Positions 16,186 to 25,311 of a stretch of 64,000 bases of DNA are shown in pieces. How positions within the stretch are numbered: the stretch's first letter is position 1; every line of letters starts with the position of its first letter. A model generated the notes under the pieces. That model did no database searches and was not told the DNA's origin. It was given only the letters and a program-made list of their open reading frames with translations. The stretch comes from Thalassobius sp965218685 (lineage in GTDB: Bacteria > Pseudomonadota > Alphaproteobacteria > Rhodobacterales > Rhodobacteraceae): the NCBI RefSeq assembly GCF_965218685.1, contig NZ_OZ244657.1, positions 3,316,255 to 3,380,254 on the forward strand, read 5' to 3'. Made by a program: the position numbers and the translations under genes.

Positions 16186-16923
16186 ATGACTTACTGCGTT
16201 GGCCTGTGTCTGAACAAAGGAATGGTCTTCATGTCCGATACCCGCACCAATGCGGGTGTGGACAATATCTCGACGTTCAAAAAGATGACAACGTGGGAAA
16301 TCCCGGGCGAGCGCGCCATCACCATCATGAGCGCGGGCAATCTGGCCACCACTCAGGCGGTGATCAGCATCCTGTCAGAACGCTCGAAAGAGGTGGCCGA
16401 GCGTGACCCAGATATTCTATCGGCCAGTTCGATGTTCCAGGTGGCCACACTGGTGGGGCGCACGCTGAAAGAGGTGATTGCCGCAAACGCGGATGCCGGC
16501 CAGCGCGCCGACAGCGCCTTCAACGCCACGCTGTTGGTGGGCGGTCAGGTCGGTGACGGCGAAATGCGCCTGTTCCTGATCTATCCCGAGGGCAATTTTG
16601 TCGAGGCCGGCGCAGATACGCCCTTCTTCCAGATTGGCGAGACGAAATACGGCCGTCCGATCATCCTGCGTGCCTATGACCCGGATATGTCCTTCGAAGC
16701 AGCGATCAAGTTACTGCTGGTCAGCTTTGACTCGACCATAAAGGCAAACCTGTCTGTTGCGCCGCCGCTGGACGTGCATGTCTATGAAAAGGACAGCATG
16801 AAGATCGGCCGCACCTTCCGGGTTGATGCGGATGACCCTTATTTCAACGAAATTTCCAGCGGATGGGGCGATGCGCTGCGCGAAGCCTTTACCGTCCTGC
16901 CCGAGTTTACGTTCAGCGACTGA
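16186..16923 (+). CDS. Anbu proteasome-related peptidase, 245 aa
   Basis: The protein begins MTYCVGL. Removal of Met exposes Thr1 as the N-terminal nucleophile, as in HslV and the 20S beta subunits. Counting from Thr1, Asp17 (SDTRT) matches HslV Asp17, and the lysines 31-32 (TFKKM) sit at the place of Lys33. The sequence then follows the Ntn-hydrolase pattern (ITIMSAGNLATTQA, about 45-58). Length and start match the Anbu (ancestral beta subunit) family, reported to form open helical assemblies rather than closed rings. No ATPase partner gene is adjacent. It is the last gene of the ATP-grasp/alpha-E/transglutaminase operon, 31 nt after the previous stop. Confidence 0.92.
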   Translation: MTYCVGLCLNKGMVFMSDTRTNAGVDNISTFKKMTTWEIPGERAITIMSAGNLATTQAVISILSERSKEVAERDPDILSASSMFQVATLVGRTLKEVIAANADAGQRADSAFNATLLVGGQVGDGEMRLFLIYPEGNFVEAGADTPFFQIGETKYGRPIILRAYDPDMSFEAAIKLLLVSFDSTIKANLSVAPPLDVHVYEKDSMKIGRTFRVDADDPYFNEISSGWGDALREAFTVLPEFTFSD

Positions 16924-17024
16924 CCGCTTGACCTATCGCAAAGCGCCGGGTCACCGTGCGTGGCACGACTCGTAACAGTATTTTCCGGGTGTATGCGTGG
17001 GGGCTTGATATTTCAGTCGCCATA

Positions 17025-17048
17025 ACATATTCTTTTTTCAGAATGTGT
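17025..17048. promoter_or_regulatory. Inverted repeat upstream of the RND operon
   Basis: Arms of 8 nt (ACATATTC at 17025-17032 and GAATGTGT at 17041-17048, one mismatch as DNA and a G-U pair as RNA) flank a T-rich 8-nt centre, 34 nt before the adaptor start. It could be a repressor operator for the efflux genes or simply a hairpin. No regulator gene is adjacent to support either reading. Confidence 0.25.
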
Positions 17049-17081
17049 AAGCTTGCAACCCAAGCCGAAAGGACCCCGACG

Positions 17082-18044
17082 ATGAAACCTCTGCTGAAAG
17101 CCCTGGCGCTTGGTCTGCTGCCGCTGGCCTCGATGGCCCAGTCGGACACCCCGCTGGCCCCAACTCCTGTCACTGAATGGAAAGCTGTCTATGGCCGGAT
17201 CGAAGCGCGCGACCGCGTTCCCGCCCGTGCCCGGATCGGCGGCACACTGGTTGCGCTTGAGGTGACCGAGGGCGATCAGGTCACTGCCGGACAGGCCTTA
17301 GCCCGGATTGTGGATGAAAAGCTGAACTTTCAACTGGGCGCGATTGATGCGCAGCTGCAGTCGCTGAACTCGCAGCTGGAGAACGCCGAGGCTGAACTGA
17401 CCCGCGGAGAAGAGCTGTTGGCGCGCGGCGTCACCACCGTGCAGCGGCTGGACGCCCTGCGCACCCAGGTCGAGGTTCTGACCGGCCAGATCGAGGCCAC
17501 AACCGCCAACCGCCGCGTCATTGAACAACAAGCCGCCGAGGGCACCGTTCTGGCCCCTGCTGCGGGCCGTGTGCTGGACGTACCCGTCACCAAGGGCGCT
17601 GTTCTGATGCCGGGCGAGGCCGTAGCCACAGTTGGTGGTGGCGGGTTCTTCCTGCGCCTTGCCATCCCCGAGCGCCACGCCACCGCGCTTCAGGTCGGCG
17701 CCGACATCCAGATCGAGGGCGCGACCGGCACATTGGTGCGCGTCTATCCCCAGATCGAAAACGGCCGTGTGATCGCCGATGTCGAGGTTGCTGGTCTGCC
17801 CGATACCTTTGTCGATGCGCGTGTTCTCGTGCGCATCCCGGTCGGGGAACGCATGGCCTTGGTGATCCCACAGGACAAGCTGATCACACGCCAAGGCCTT
17901 GATTTCGTAGCTGTTCTTCAGGGTGGAGCCCCGATCCTTAAAACTGTCGTTCCTGGCGTGGCCCAGGATGGCATGGTGGAAATTCTGACCGGCCTGAACG
18001 CAGGTGACGTGCTGACCGATGCCAAAGAGGCCAGCCATGAGTGA
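17082..18044 (+). CDS. RND efflux periplasmic adaptor (HlyD/AcrA family), 320 aa
   Basis: A signal peptide (about 1-19, ending SMAQS) is followed by a biotinyl-lipoyl-like hairpin (RARIGGTLVALEVTEGDQV), a short coiled coil (about 85-145, QLQSLNSQLENAEAELTRG), the second lipoyl half (LAPAAGRVLDVPVTKGAVL) and beta-barrel domains. It links the inner-membrane RND pump to an outer-membrane channel; no TolC-like gene is in the window. The ATG at 17082 follows AAAGGACC. The stop overlaps the permease start by 8 nt. Confidence 0.88.
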   Translation: MKPLLKALALGLLPLASMAQSDTPLAPTPVTEWKAVYGRIEARDRVPARARIGGTLVALEVTEGDQVTAGQALARIVDEKLNFQLGAIDAQLQSLNSQLENAEAELTRGEELLARGVTTVQRLDALRTQVEVLTGQIEATTANRRVIEQQAAEGTVLAPAAGRVLDVPVTKGAVLMPGEAVATVGGGGFFLRLAIPERHATALQVGADIQIEGATGTLVRVYPQIENGRVIADVEVAGLPDTFVDARVLVRIPVGERMALVIPQDKLITRQGLDFVAVLQGGAPILKTVVPGVAQDGMVEILTGLNAGDVLTDAKEASHE

Positions 18045-21000
18045 GCCGCAAAAACTGGGCATTGCGGGCGGGCTGACGCGCGCTTTCATCACCTCTCCGC
18101 TGACGCCGCTGTTCATCATCGCCGCTTTGGCCGTGGGGATCGTGGCGCTGATCACCTTGCCCCGCGAAGAAGAGCCGCAAATCTCGGTTCCGCTGGTAGA
18201 CATCCACATGCAGGCCCCCGGCCTGAAGGCGCCTGACGCCGTCAAACTGGTCACCGAACCGATGGAGACCATCGTCAAGGGCATCAATGGCGTTGAGCAT
18301 GTCTACTCGCAAACCGAGGATGACGGCGCCATGGTTACCGCGCGTTTCGTGGTGGGCACCTCGGCGGATGCGGCCATCCTGCGGGTGCATGACAAGATCC
18401 GCGCCAATATGGATCGCATCCCCGTGGGCATCCCCGAACCGCTGATCGTGGGGCGCGGGATTGATGACGTGGCGATTGTCTCGCTGACTTTGTCGCCCAA
18501 ACCGGGACATGACGACATCACGGCCAATGACCTGACCCGCATCGCGCGCGAGCTGCGCGCCGAGGTGTCCAAAATCGGCGATGTGGGCCTGACCTATCTG
18601 GTCGGAGAAGCCCCCGAGGCGATCCGCGTCACCCCCGACCCGGACCGGCTGGCGCTGTATGGCGTGACGCTGCAACAGCTGGCGGGCAAGGTGCAGGGCG
18701 CGAACAAGTCCCTGAACACCGGCAAGCTGCGGGATGGCGGCCAGATGATCGACCTTGTGGCGGGCGAAACCCTGACCACCCCGGCCGAGATCGCCAGCCT
18801 GCTGGTCACCACCCGCGATGCGCGCCCTGTCTATGTCAGTGACGTGGCGGATGTGGAATTCATCGGGGATACCTCGGACCAGATCACCGCCAATGTCTCC
18901 AAACATGATGGGCAGATTTACCGCGCGCCCGCCGTCACCCTGGCCGTGGCCAAGCGTGCAGGCGCCAATGCCGTCGTCGTCGCCGAGGAAATCCTGCACA
19001 AGGTTCACATGGCCGAGGGCCACCTGATCCCCGACACGATCGAGGTTCAGATCACCCGCGACTATGGCGAAACCGCCGATGAAAAGGCCAACGAGCTGCT
19101 GTTCCACCTTGGTCTGGCAACCGTGTCGATCATCGGCTTGGTGCTGCTGGCCATCGGCTGGCGCGAGTCCATCGTGGTGGCGATTGTCATCCCCGTGACC
19201 ATTCTGCTGACGCTGTTTGCGGCCTGGATCATGGGCTACACGCTGAACAGGGTGTCGCTGTTCGCGCTGATCTTCTCGATCGGGATTCTGGTCGATGACG
19301 CCATCGTGGTGATCGAAAACATCGCCCGCCACTGGGGCATGAAGGACGGACGCGAGCGCAAGCAGGCTGCGATTGACGCGGTGGCCGAGGTGGGCAACCC
19401 CACCATCGTCGCCACGCTGACCGTTGTGGCCGCCCTGCTGCCGATGCTGTTCGTGTCGGGGCTGATGGGGCCCTATATGTCGCCCATTCCGTCGAATGCC
19501 AGTGCCGCGATGATCTTTAGCTTTTTCGTGGCCGTGATGATCACGCCCTGGCTGATGCTCAAGGTTGCGGGCAAGGCCCCGGCCCATGCCGAAGGCGGTG
19601 ATCACGGTGGTCATGACGGCGGTGTGATGGGCCGCGCCTATGCCGCCATCGCGCGCCCGATCCTGAAATCCAAGGGCATCAGCCTGAGCTTTCTTCTGAT
19701 CACGGCGGTGCTGTCCTTCGGCTCTTTGGGCGCGCTTTACACCAAGGACGTGACCGTCAAACTGCTGCCCTTTGACAATAAATCCGAACTGTCCGTGGTC
19801 ATCGACATGCCCGAGGGCACCAGCGTGGAACAGACCGACGCCGTGGCCCAATCCATCGCGCGCATGGTGATGGACCTGCCCGAGGTCGTCTCGGCCCAGA
19901 CCCATGCCGGTTCCGCCGCGCCCTTTAATTTCAACGGCTTGGTGCGGCACTACTATCTGCGCGAACGGCCTCATATGGGTGACGTGCAGATCCTGCTAAC
20001 GCCGAAACATGACCGCGAACGCTCCAGCCACGAATTGGCGCTGGAGATCCGCCAGATGATCAACCAGATCGACGTACCCGCCGGAACCAGCCTGAAAACG
20101 GTTGAACCCCCACCCGGCCCCCCGGTGATGGCGACGCTGCTGGCCGAGGTCTATGGCCCCACCCCCGAGGCGCGCCGTGAAGCGGCCACCAAGATCCGTG
20201 CGGCCTTTGAAACCGTGCCCTACGTGGTGGATGTGGACGACAGCTTTGGCACCCAGCCGCGCCGCCTGCGCGCCACGGTCAACACTGACAATCTGGAATT
20301 TTTCCAGGTCCAGGAACAGGATGTGTTCGACACGATCGCCCTGCTGAATGCTGGCCAAACCGTGGGCTATTCGCACCGCGGCGAGGGGCGCCACCCCATC
20401 CCGATCATGATCAAACGGGACAAGGGCCTGCGCGTGCTGGATGAAACCTTTCTGTCCACGCCCATCCCCGCCAACGTCCTGCCCGGCGCGCGCGGCGTCG
20501 TGGAACTGGGCGACGTGATCGAGGTCAGCGAAGAATACGCCTCCTTCCCGATCTTCCGTCACAATGGCCGCTATGCCGAAATGGTCACAGCCGAGCTGGC
20601 CGGAAACTTCGAAGCGCCGCTATACGGCATGATCGACGTCGCCGCCGCACTGGATGACATGGACTGGGCCGAAGGCACCAAGCCCGCCATCAGCCTTTAT
20701 GGGCAACCCGAGGACGAGTCCCAAACCACCCTGCTATGGGACGGCGAATGGGAGGTCACCTATGTTACCTTCCGCGATATGGGCGCTGCCTTCGGCGTGG
20801 CCTTGCTGGGCATCTACATCCTGGTGGTCGCACAATTCGGCAGCTTCCGCCTGCCACTGGTGATCCTGACGCCCATCCCGTTGACCTTCCTGGGTATCAT
20901 CTTCGGCCACTGGCTGTTTGGCGCGCCGTTCTCGGCGACCTCGATGATCGGGTTCATCGCTCTGGCTGGGATCATCGTGCGCAACTCGATCCTTCTGGTG

Positions 21001-21237
21001 GACTTCATCCGCCACGCCGACGAAAGCCGCGGCAAGGTACAGGTGCTGATCGACGCGGGCGCCATCCGCTTCAAACCCATCCTGCTGACCGCCATCGCGG
21101 CCATGATCGGCGCCGTGGTGATCCTGGCAGACCCGATTTTCCAGGGCCTGGCGATTTCACTGCTGTTCGGACTGCTGACCTCGACCCTGCTAACGGTGCT
21201 GGTGATCCCGGCGATCTACCGGGTCTTTAAAACCTAA
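18037..21237 (+). CDS. RND-family efflux permease, 1066 aa
   Basis: The size and layout fit an HAE1-like RND pump: one N-terminal membrane helix (FIIAALAVGIVALITL), a large periplasmic porter domain, six helices with GILVDDAIVVIENIARHW (the proton-relay helix, about 425-445), a second porter domain and a final set of helices. A cytoplasmic loop near residue 520-535 is rich in His and Gly (HAEGGDHGGHDGG), which is unusual and may bind metal. It probably exports hydrophobic compounds by proton antiport. The start overlaps the adaptor stop by 8 nt with AGAGG before it. A GC-rich hairpin follows the gene. Confidence 0.9.
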   Translation: MSEPQKLGIAGGLTRAFITSPLTPLFIIAALAVGIVALITLPREEEPQISVPLVDIHMQAPGLKAPDAVKLVTEPMETIVKGINGVEHVYSQTEDDGAMVTARFVVGTSADAAILRVHDKIRANMDRIPVGIPEPLIVGRGIDDVAIVSLTLSPKPGHDDITANDLTRIARELRAEVSKIGDVGLTYLVGEAPEAIRVTPDPDRLALYGVTLQQLAGKVQGANKSLNTGKLRDGGQMIDLVAGETLTTPAEIASLLVTTRDARPVYVSDVADVEFIGDTSDQITANVSKHDGQIYRAPAVTLAVAKRAGANAVVVAEEILHKVHMAEGHLIPDTIEVQITRDYGETADEKANELLFHLGLATVSIIGLVLLAIGWRESIVVAIVIPVTILLTLFAAWIMGYTLNRVSLFALIFSIGILVDDAIVVIENIARHWGMKDGRERKQAAIDAVAEVGNPTIVATLTVVAALLPMLFVSGLMGPYMSPIPSNASAAMIFSFFVAVMITPWLMLKVAGKAPAHAEGGDHGGHDGGVMGRAYAAIARPILKSKGISLSFLLITAVLSFGSLGALYTKDVTVKLLPFDNKSELSVVIDMPEGTSVEQTDAVAQSIARMVMDLPEVVSAQTHAGSAAPFNFNGLVRHYYLRERPHMGDVQILLTPKHDRERSSHELALEIRQMINQIDVPAGTSLKTVEPPPGPPVMATLLAEVYGPTPEARREAATKIRAAFETVPYVVDVDDSFGTQPRRLRATVNTDNLEFFQVQEQDVFDTIALLNAGQTVGYSHRGEGRHPIPIMIKRDKGLRVLDETFLSTPIPANVLPGARGVVELGDVIEVSEEYASFPIFRHNGRYAEMVTAELAGNFEAPLYGMIDVAAALDDMDWAEGTKPAISLYGQPEDESQTTLLWDGEWEVTYVTFRDMGAAFGVALLGIYILVVAQFGSFRLPLVILTPIPLTFLGIIFGHWLFGAPFSATSMIGFIALAGIIVRNSILLVDFIRHADESRGKVQVLIDAGAIRFKPILLTAIAAMIGAVVILADPIFQGLAISLLFGLLTSTLLTVLVIPAIYRVFKT

Positions 21238-21242
21238 CGAAA

Positions 21243-21276
21243 GGGCGCGGTGCATAACCCACCGCGCCCTGCTTCT
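21243..21276 (+). terminator. Terminator hairpin after the RND operon
   Basis: A 9-bp perfect stem, GGGCGCGGT (21243-21251) with ACCGCGCCC (21261-21269), follows the permease stop by 5 nt. The T tract after it is short and broken (GCTTCTTTG), so it may terminate only partly. Confidence 0.6.
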
Positions 21277-21331
21277 TTGCTCTCAAAATACTCAATTCCG
21301 AACCGCACGACTGGCGCGGCGGCCTTTGGTG

Positions 21332-22000
21332 CTAATCCACGCTCATCGCCAGCACCTGGCTGATCTGCGTCATCGGACGGCCCGACTGATCATGCCAATC
21401 GTTGAACGCCCCCTGAACTGCCTTCATCGCGGTTTTCGAGGTCGGAGGCTTGTCAACAACACCCTCGGCGATCAAACGCTTGGTCACATCACCCGAGGTC
21501 ACATAGGCATCCCAGCCCATCACCCGCAGCACTCGCATCGCAGTGTTCCCGCCCAAATGCGCGCCGCGTTTGCCCAGCGTTGTCACCAGATCGGCCTGCT
21601 CTGACACCGGCCAGTTGGCCAGATACCCGCTGACATCCCCGGTTTCGTCCTGCAGATCCCGCAGCATCCGCGCGTTATCGATCACCGACTGAATCTTGCG
21701 CCCGTTGCGCACGATCCCCTTGTCGGCCAACAGACGGTCCATATCCTCGTCATGGTAAAAGGCCACGCGATCCACGTCGAATTCGTGAAAAGCATCACGA
21801 AACCCTGGCCATTTGTTTTCGATCACCGTCCAGCTAAAGCCCGCCTGAAACACCGCGCGGGCCATTTCCTGCAACCAATCGCTGGCCGGACGCGCGGCCA
21901 ATTCAGCCACCGGCACGGGGGATTTCAGCATCCCCTCCAGCGCGTCGGCCCCGCCTTTACGGTCAGCCGCAATCTGAAAAATCTCGTCAAATGAACGCAT
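21332..22000 (-). CDS. DNA-3-methyladenine glycosylase I-like protein, 222 aa
   Basis: The core (about 45-140) follows the Tag family: QAGFSWTVIENKWPGFRDAF matches the substrate-pocket helix, then DEDMDRLLADKGIVRNGRKI and VIDNARM. Tag removes 3-methyladenine from DNA in base excision repair. Unlike E. coli Tag, this protein lacks the N-terminal Cys-Gly-Trp segment and the C-terminal Cys/His zinc snap, and it has a different C-terminal region ending near the HhH-like LGGNTAMRVLRVMGWDAYV. Repair activity is therefore likely but not certain. It stands alone, convergent with the RND operon. Confidence 0.78.
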   Translation of the reverse strand: MRSFDEIFQIAADRKGGADALEGMLKSPVPVAELAARPASDWLQEMARAVFQAGFSWTVIENKWPGFRDAFHEFDVDRVAFYHDEDMDRLLADKGIVRNGRKIQSVIDNARMLRDLQDETGDVSGYLANWPVSEQADLVTTLGKRGAHLGGNTAMRVLRVMGWDAYVTSGDVTKRLIAEGVVDKPPTSKTAMKAVQGAFNDWHDQSGRPMTQISQVLAMSVD

Positions 22001-22057
22001 CTCGCCCTCCTGTTCGCGAACAGTTTAGGGCGTGCACCGGATCAGACCAGAGGAAAC

Positions 22058-22645
22058 TCAGCCAAAATCGCGCAGCCGCGCCACATAGCGTGCCAGCGTG
22101 TCGATCTCCAGGTTGATGCGATCCCCGACCTTTACATCGCCCCAGGTGGTCATTTCCTTGGTGTGCGGGATGAAGTTGATGCCGAAATCGCAGCCGTCGA
22201 CCTCGTTCACGGTCAGCGAGGTGCCGTTCAGCGCGACCGAGCCCTTGGGCGCGATGTATTTCGCCAGCGCTTCGGGCGCGCGCAGGGTCACGCGGGTGCT
22301 GTCACCCTCGTCCACCATAGCGACCACCTCGGCAACGCCATCCACATGGCCTGACACGATATGCCCGCCCAGTTCGTCCCCCACTTTCAGAGCACGTTCC
22401 AGGTTCACCCGGCGGCCCACGGTCCAATCGCCCAGGTTGGTTTTGGACACGCTTTCGGCCGAGATCTCGACATCATACCAATCGGCACCCTTTTCGATCA
22501 CGGTCAGACAAACCCCGTCACTGGCGATCGAGGCGCCCAGATCCACACCGTCCATGTCATAGCGCGTCTTGATCCGTGCACGCAGATCACCGCGCTGCTC
22601 CAGCTCGGTGATTTCGCCAATATCGGTGATGATGCCGGTGAACAT
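22058..22645 (-). CDS. ribE: Riboflavin synthase alpha chain, 195 aa
   Basis: The enzyme dismutates two 6,7-dimethyl-8-ribityllumazine molecules to riboflavin. The MFTGIITDIG start and the two repeated lumazine-binding halves (ASDGVCLTVIEKG in the first, ALNGTSLTVNEVDG in the second, about 97 residues apart) are diagnostic. The length is that of the family. It is separate from ribD, which lies 5 kb away on the same strand. I see no FMN riboswitch in the 140 nt upstream. It is divergent from the capsule gene kpsS. Confidence 0.95.
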   Translation of the reverse strand: MFTGIITDIGEITELEQRGDLRARIKTRYDMDGVDLGASIASDGVCLTVIEKGADWYDVEISAESVSKTNLGDWTVGRRVNLERALKVGDELGGHIVSGHVDGVAEVVAMVDEGDSTRVTLRAPEALAKYIAPKGSVALNGTSLTVNEVDGCDFGINFIPHTKEMTTWGDVKVGDRINLEIDTLARYVARLRDFG

Positions 22646-22785
22646 GTCCGTACCCTTTCGCTTGCTTGCTCAATTCCTATCCATCCCCCTCGCCAAGAAC
22701 AAGCAGGACGCGCCGAGATTGGGCCTTATTTTCGCCGCCCTCAGGCGTTAAGGTTTTCGCAAAGAGCAGAAGCGAAATTGGCAAA

Positions 22786-24078
22786 ATGCGCCAGAGTACA
22801 GACAAAAAGCAGGTATTCCTGTTCCTTCAGGGGCCTCATGGGCCGTTCTTTCACCGGCTGGGCCAGATGCTGCGCCAGGCAGGGGCGACGGTATGGCGCG
22901 TAGGGTTCAACGCCGGAGATCGGGCTTTCTGGTTCCGTGCTCCGGGCTATATCCCCTTTGATGGATGTCTTGAGGACTGGCCACAGGAATTTGCACGCCT
23001 GATCACCGAAAAGGGTGTAACGGATATCGTTCTTTACGGCGATACGCGCGAAATTCACGCCTCGGCCATCGCTCAGGCCAAAGACGCCGGACTGACGGTG
23101 CATGTCTTCGAAGAAGGCTATCTGCGTCCGTTTTGGGTGACCTACGAGCGTGGAGGCTCGAACGGAAACAGCCGCCTGATGCAGATGACCGTGGCCCAAA
23201 TGCGCGAGGCGCTGGCCAGTTCGGACATGGACACGCCGGTACCGCCTGCCAATTGGGGGGACATGCGCCAGCACATCTTTTACGGCGCGCTCTACCATTG
23301 GTTCGTGATGTTCCGGAACGGCGATTACCCGCAGTTCCGCACCCACCGGGACCTGTCTGTCAGCAAGGAATTCTCGCTTTATTTCAAACGCTTGCTTTTA
23401 ATGCCCATTCACTGGACCAAGCGACGTCTGTCCGAACGGCGCATTCGCAATGGTGGCTTTCCCTATCACCTGGCGTTGCTTCAGCTAGAGCATGACAGCG
23501 CGTTCCGCATGCACTCACCCTTTGATAAGATGACCGAATTCGTAGACACGGTGCTGCACGGTTTTGCCGAAGGTGCGCCGCGGCACCATCATATCGTCTT
23601 TAAGGCGCACCCGCTGGAAAGCGGCCAGATGCCCTTGGCCCGCCACATCCGCGAGATGGCCAAAACTCTGGGGCTTGAAGGGCGCGTGCATTTCGTGCGG
23701 GGCGGTAAGCTGGCGAAATTGCTGAACGACGCCCGCAGCGCGGTGACAGTAAACTCGACTGCCGCACAGCAGGTGCTTTGGCGGGGCATTCCGCTCAAGG
23801 CGTTTGGCACGGCCGTCTATGACAGGCCCGAATTCGTCTCGACCCAGCCCCTGCCCGAGTTTTTCGCCTGCGCCAGCCGCCCCGATCTGGCGGCCTATCG
23901 CGATTATCGGCTGTACCTGCTTGAAACCAGTCAGATTCCCGGTGGATTCTATTCAGCCCGCGGTCGCCGGCAGTTGATGCGCCAGATCGTGGACCTGATG
24001 CTAACAAGCGATGATCCCTACGACGCGTTGGTGCATAAAACAGCGGCACCACGGCAACAGTTGCGATTGGTGCGCTAA
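22786..24078 (+). CDS. kpsS: Capsule polysaccharide protein KpsS-like, 430 aa
   Basis: The sequence matches the KpsS family of retaining beta-Kdo transferases: VFLFLQGPHGPFFHRLG at the start, the LYGDTREIH and VFEEGYLRPFW pair near 85-110, then IVFKAHPLESG and AVTVNSTAAQQVLWRGIP near the C terminus, which form the donor site. KpsS starts the poly-Kdo linker on a lyso-phosphatidylglycerol anchor for group 2-type capsules. It is followed by an outer-membrane exporter lipoprotein and KpsC. The ATG at 22786 fits the family start although no strong ribosome site is visible. Confidence 0.88.
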   Translation: MRQSTDKKQVFLFLQGPHGPFFHRLGQMLRQAGATVWRVGFNAGDRAFWFRAPGYIPFDGCLEDWPQEFARLITEKGVTDIVLYGDTREIHASAIAQAKDAGLTVHVFEEGYLRPFWVTYERGGSNGNSRLMQMTVAQMREALASSDMDTPVPPANWGDMRQHIFYGALYHWFVMFRNGDYPQFRTHRDLSVSKEFSLYFKRLLLMPIHWTKRRLSERRIRNGGFPYHLALLQLEHDSAFRMHSPFDKMTEFVDTVLHGFAEGAPRHHHIVFKAHPLESGQMPLARHIREMAKTLGLEGRVHFVRGGKLAKLLNDARSAVTVNSTAAQQVLWRGIPLKAFGTAVYDRPEFVSTQPLPEFFACASRPDLAAYRDYRLYLLETSQIPGGFYSARGRRQLMRQIVDLMLTSDDPYDALVHKTAAPRQQLRLVR

Positions 24079-24172
24079 CGGGCACAACCTGTAGCGCTGG
24101 ATTTTTCCCACGGATTCCGGTAAGTTGTCCGCAATAATATTGAGGCAGAAAATAGGTCGAGGAGACCAAGCA

Positions 24173-25306
24173 GTGACTTCCCAAGCGACTCGACGGGTGA
24201 AATCCGTCGCTTTTCTGGTGATCGTGGCCGTTGTTGCGGCCTGTGGATTGCCGCGTACGGGCCCGACCAAACGCGAGATTTACGCGGGCTCGGTGCAGCG
24301 TGAAGGCGATGCCTTCATCGTTTCCGTAAATGACCGCGTTACGCGCGCGACCTCGGTCGTGCCGGCGCTTGGCTTTGGCAGCAATTTCACCCGCGCAGGC
24401 AAGCTGGGCTCGGACATTATCCGCCCCGGTGATACGTTGGGCCTGACCGTCTGGGAAAACGTCGAAGACGGGCTGCTGGCCGGTGCCGCGGCGAACTCGA
24501 CCTCGCTGGAGGAAGTGCAAGTCGACGGATCGGGCTTTATCTTCGTGCCCTACGCGGGCCGCATCCGTGCTGCCGGCAACACCCCCGAGGCGCTGCGCCG
24601 CATCATCACCAAGAAATTGGAAGACCAGACCCCAGACCCGCAGGTGCAGGTGCGCCGGATGGCCGGGGACGGCTCGACCGTGTCGCTGGTCGGCTCGATC
24701 GGCTCGCAAGGTGTGTTTGCGATTGAACGCCCCACCCGTACCCTGGCCACCATGCTGGCCCGCGCGGGCGGCGTGACCATCGAACCCGAGATCGCGCAGA
24801 TCACCGTCATCCGCGGCAATTCACGCGGCAAGATCTGGCTGCAGGACCTGTATGAACACCCCGAGCTGGACATCGCCCTGCGTGGCGGTGACCGGATCCT
24901 GGTCGAAGGCGACACCCGTTCGTTCACCGCGCTTGGTGCCACGGGCAGCCAAAGCCGCGTAAATTTCGAAAGCAAGTCGGTTTCCGCCATCGAGGCAATT
25001 GCCCAGGTGGGTGGCCTTGTGCCCACGGCCGCAGACCCCACCGGCGTGTTCATCTTGCGTAACGAGCCGGCCGAAATTGCGAACCAGGTGCTGGGACGCT
25101 CGGATCTGGTGGGCGAGCAGCGCATGGTCTACGTGCTGGACCTGACCAAGCCTAACGGCATGTTCATGGCCCGCGACTTCGCCGTCCGGGACGAGGACAC
25201 GCTGTATGTGACCGAGGCTCCGTTCACTCAATGGGACAAGACGATCGCCGCGACCTTCGGCTCGCTCAGCACCGTCAGCTCGGTTCAATCTCTGGGCGGG
25301 AGCTAA
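24173..25306 (+). CDS. Outer-membrane polysaccharide export lipoprotein (Wza/BexD/CtrA type), 377 aa
   Basis: A lipoprotein signal peptide ends in a lipobox (VVAAC, acylated Cys near 25). The SIRPGDTLGLTVWENVEDG-like stretch (IRPGDTLGLTVWENV) opens the polysaccharide-export domain, followed by PYAGRIRAAG and two SLBB domains (VSLVGSIGSQGVF; FTALGATGSQSRV). It forms the outer-membrane channel for capsule export. The start is a GTG at 24173 with GAGGAG 8 nt upstream, which is ideal spacing. It sits between KpsS and KpsC. The inner-membrane ABC exporter (KpsM, KpsT, KpsE) is not in the window. Confidence 0.88.
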   Translation: MTSQATRRVKSVAFLVIVAVVAACGLPRTGPTKREIYAGSVQREGDAFIVSVNDRVTRATSVVPALGFGSNFTRAGKLGSDIIRPGDTLGLTVWENVEDGLLAGAAANSTSLEEVQVDGSGFIFVPYAGRIRAAGNTPEALRRIITKKLEDQTPDPQVQVRRMAGDGSTVSLVGSIGSQGVFAIERPTRTLATMLARAGGVTIEPEIAQITVIRGNSRGKIWLQDLYEHPELDIALRGGDRILVEGDTRSFTALGATGSQSRVNFESKSVSAIEAIAQVGGLVPTAADPTGVFILRNEPAEIANQVLGRSDLVGEQRMVYVLDLTKPNGMFMARDFAVRDEDTLYVTEAPFTQWDKTIAATFGSLSTVSSVQSLGGS

Positions 25307-25311
25307 GCCAC

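Noticed and set aside
17938..19974. Long minus-strand frame opposite the RND permease
   Set aside because: Same cause: antisense to a certain gene, with His/Gln/Asp-rich translation and no domain.
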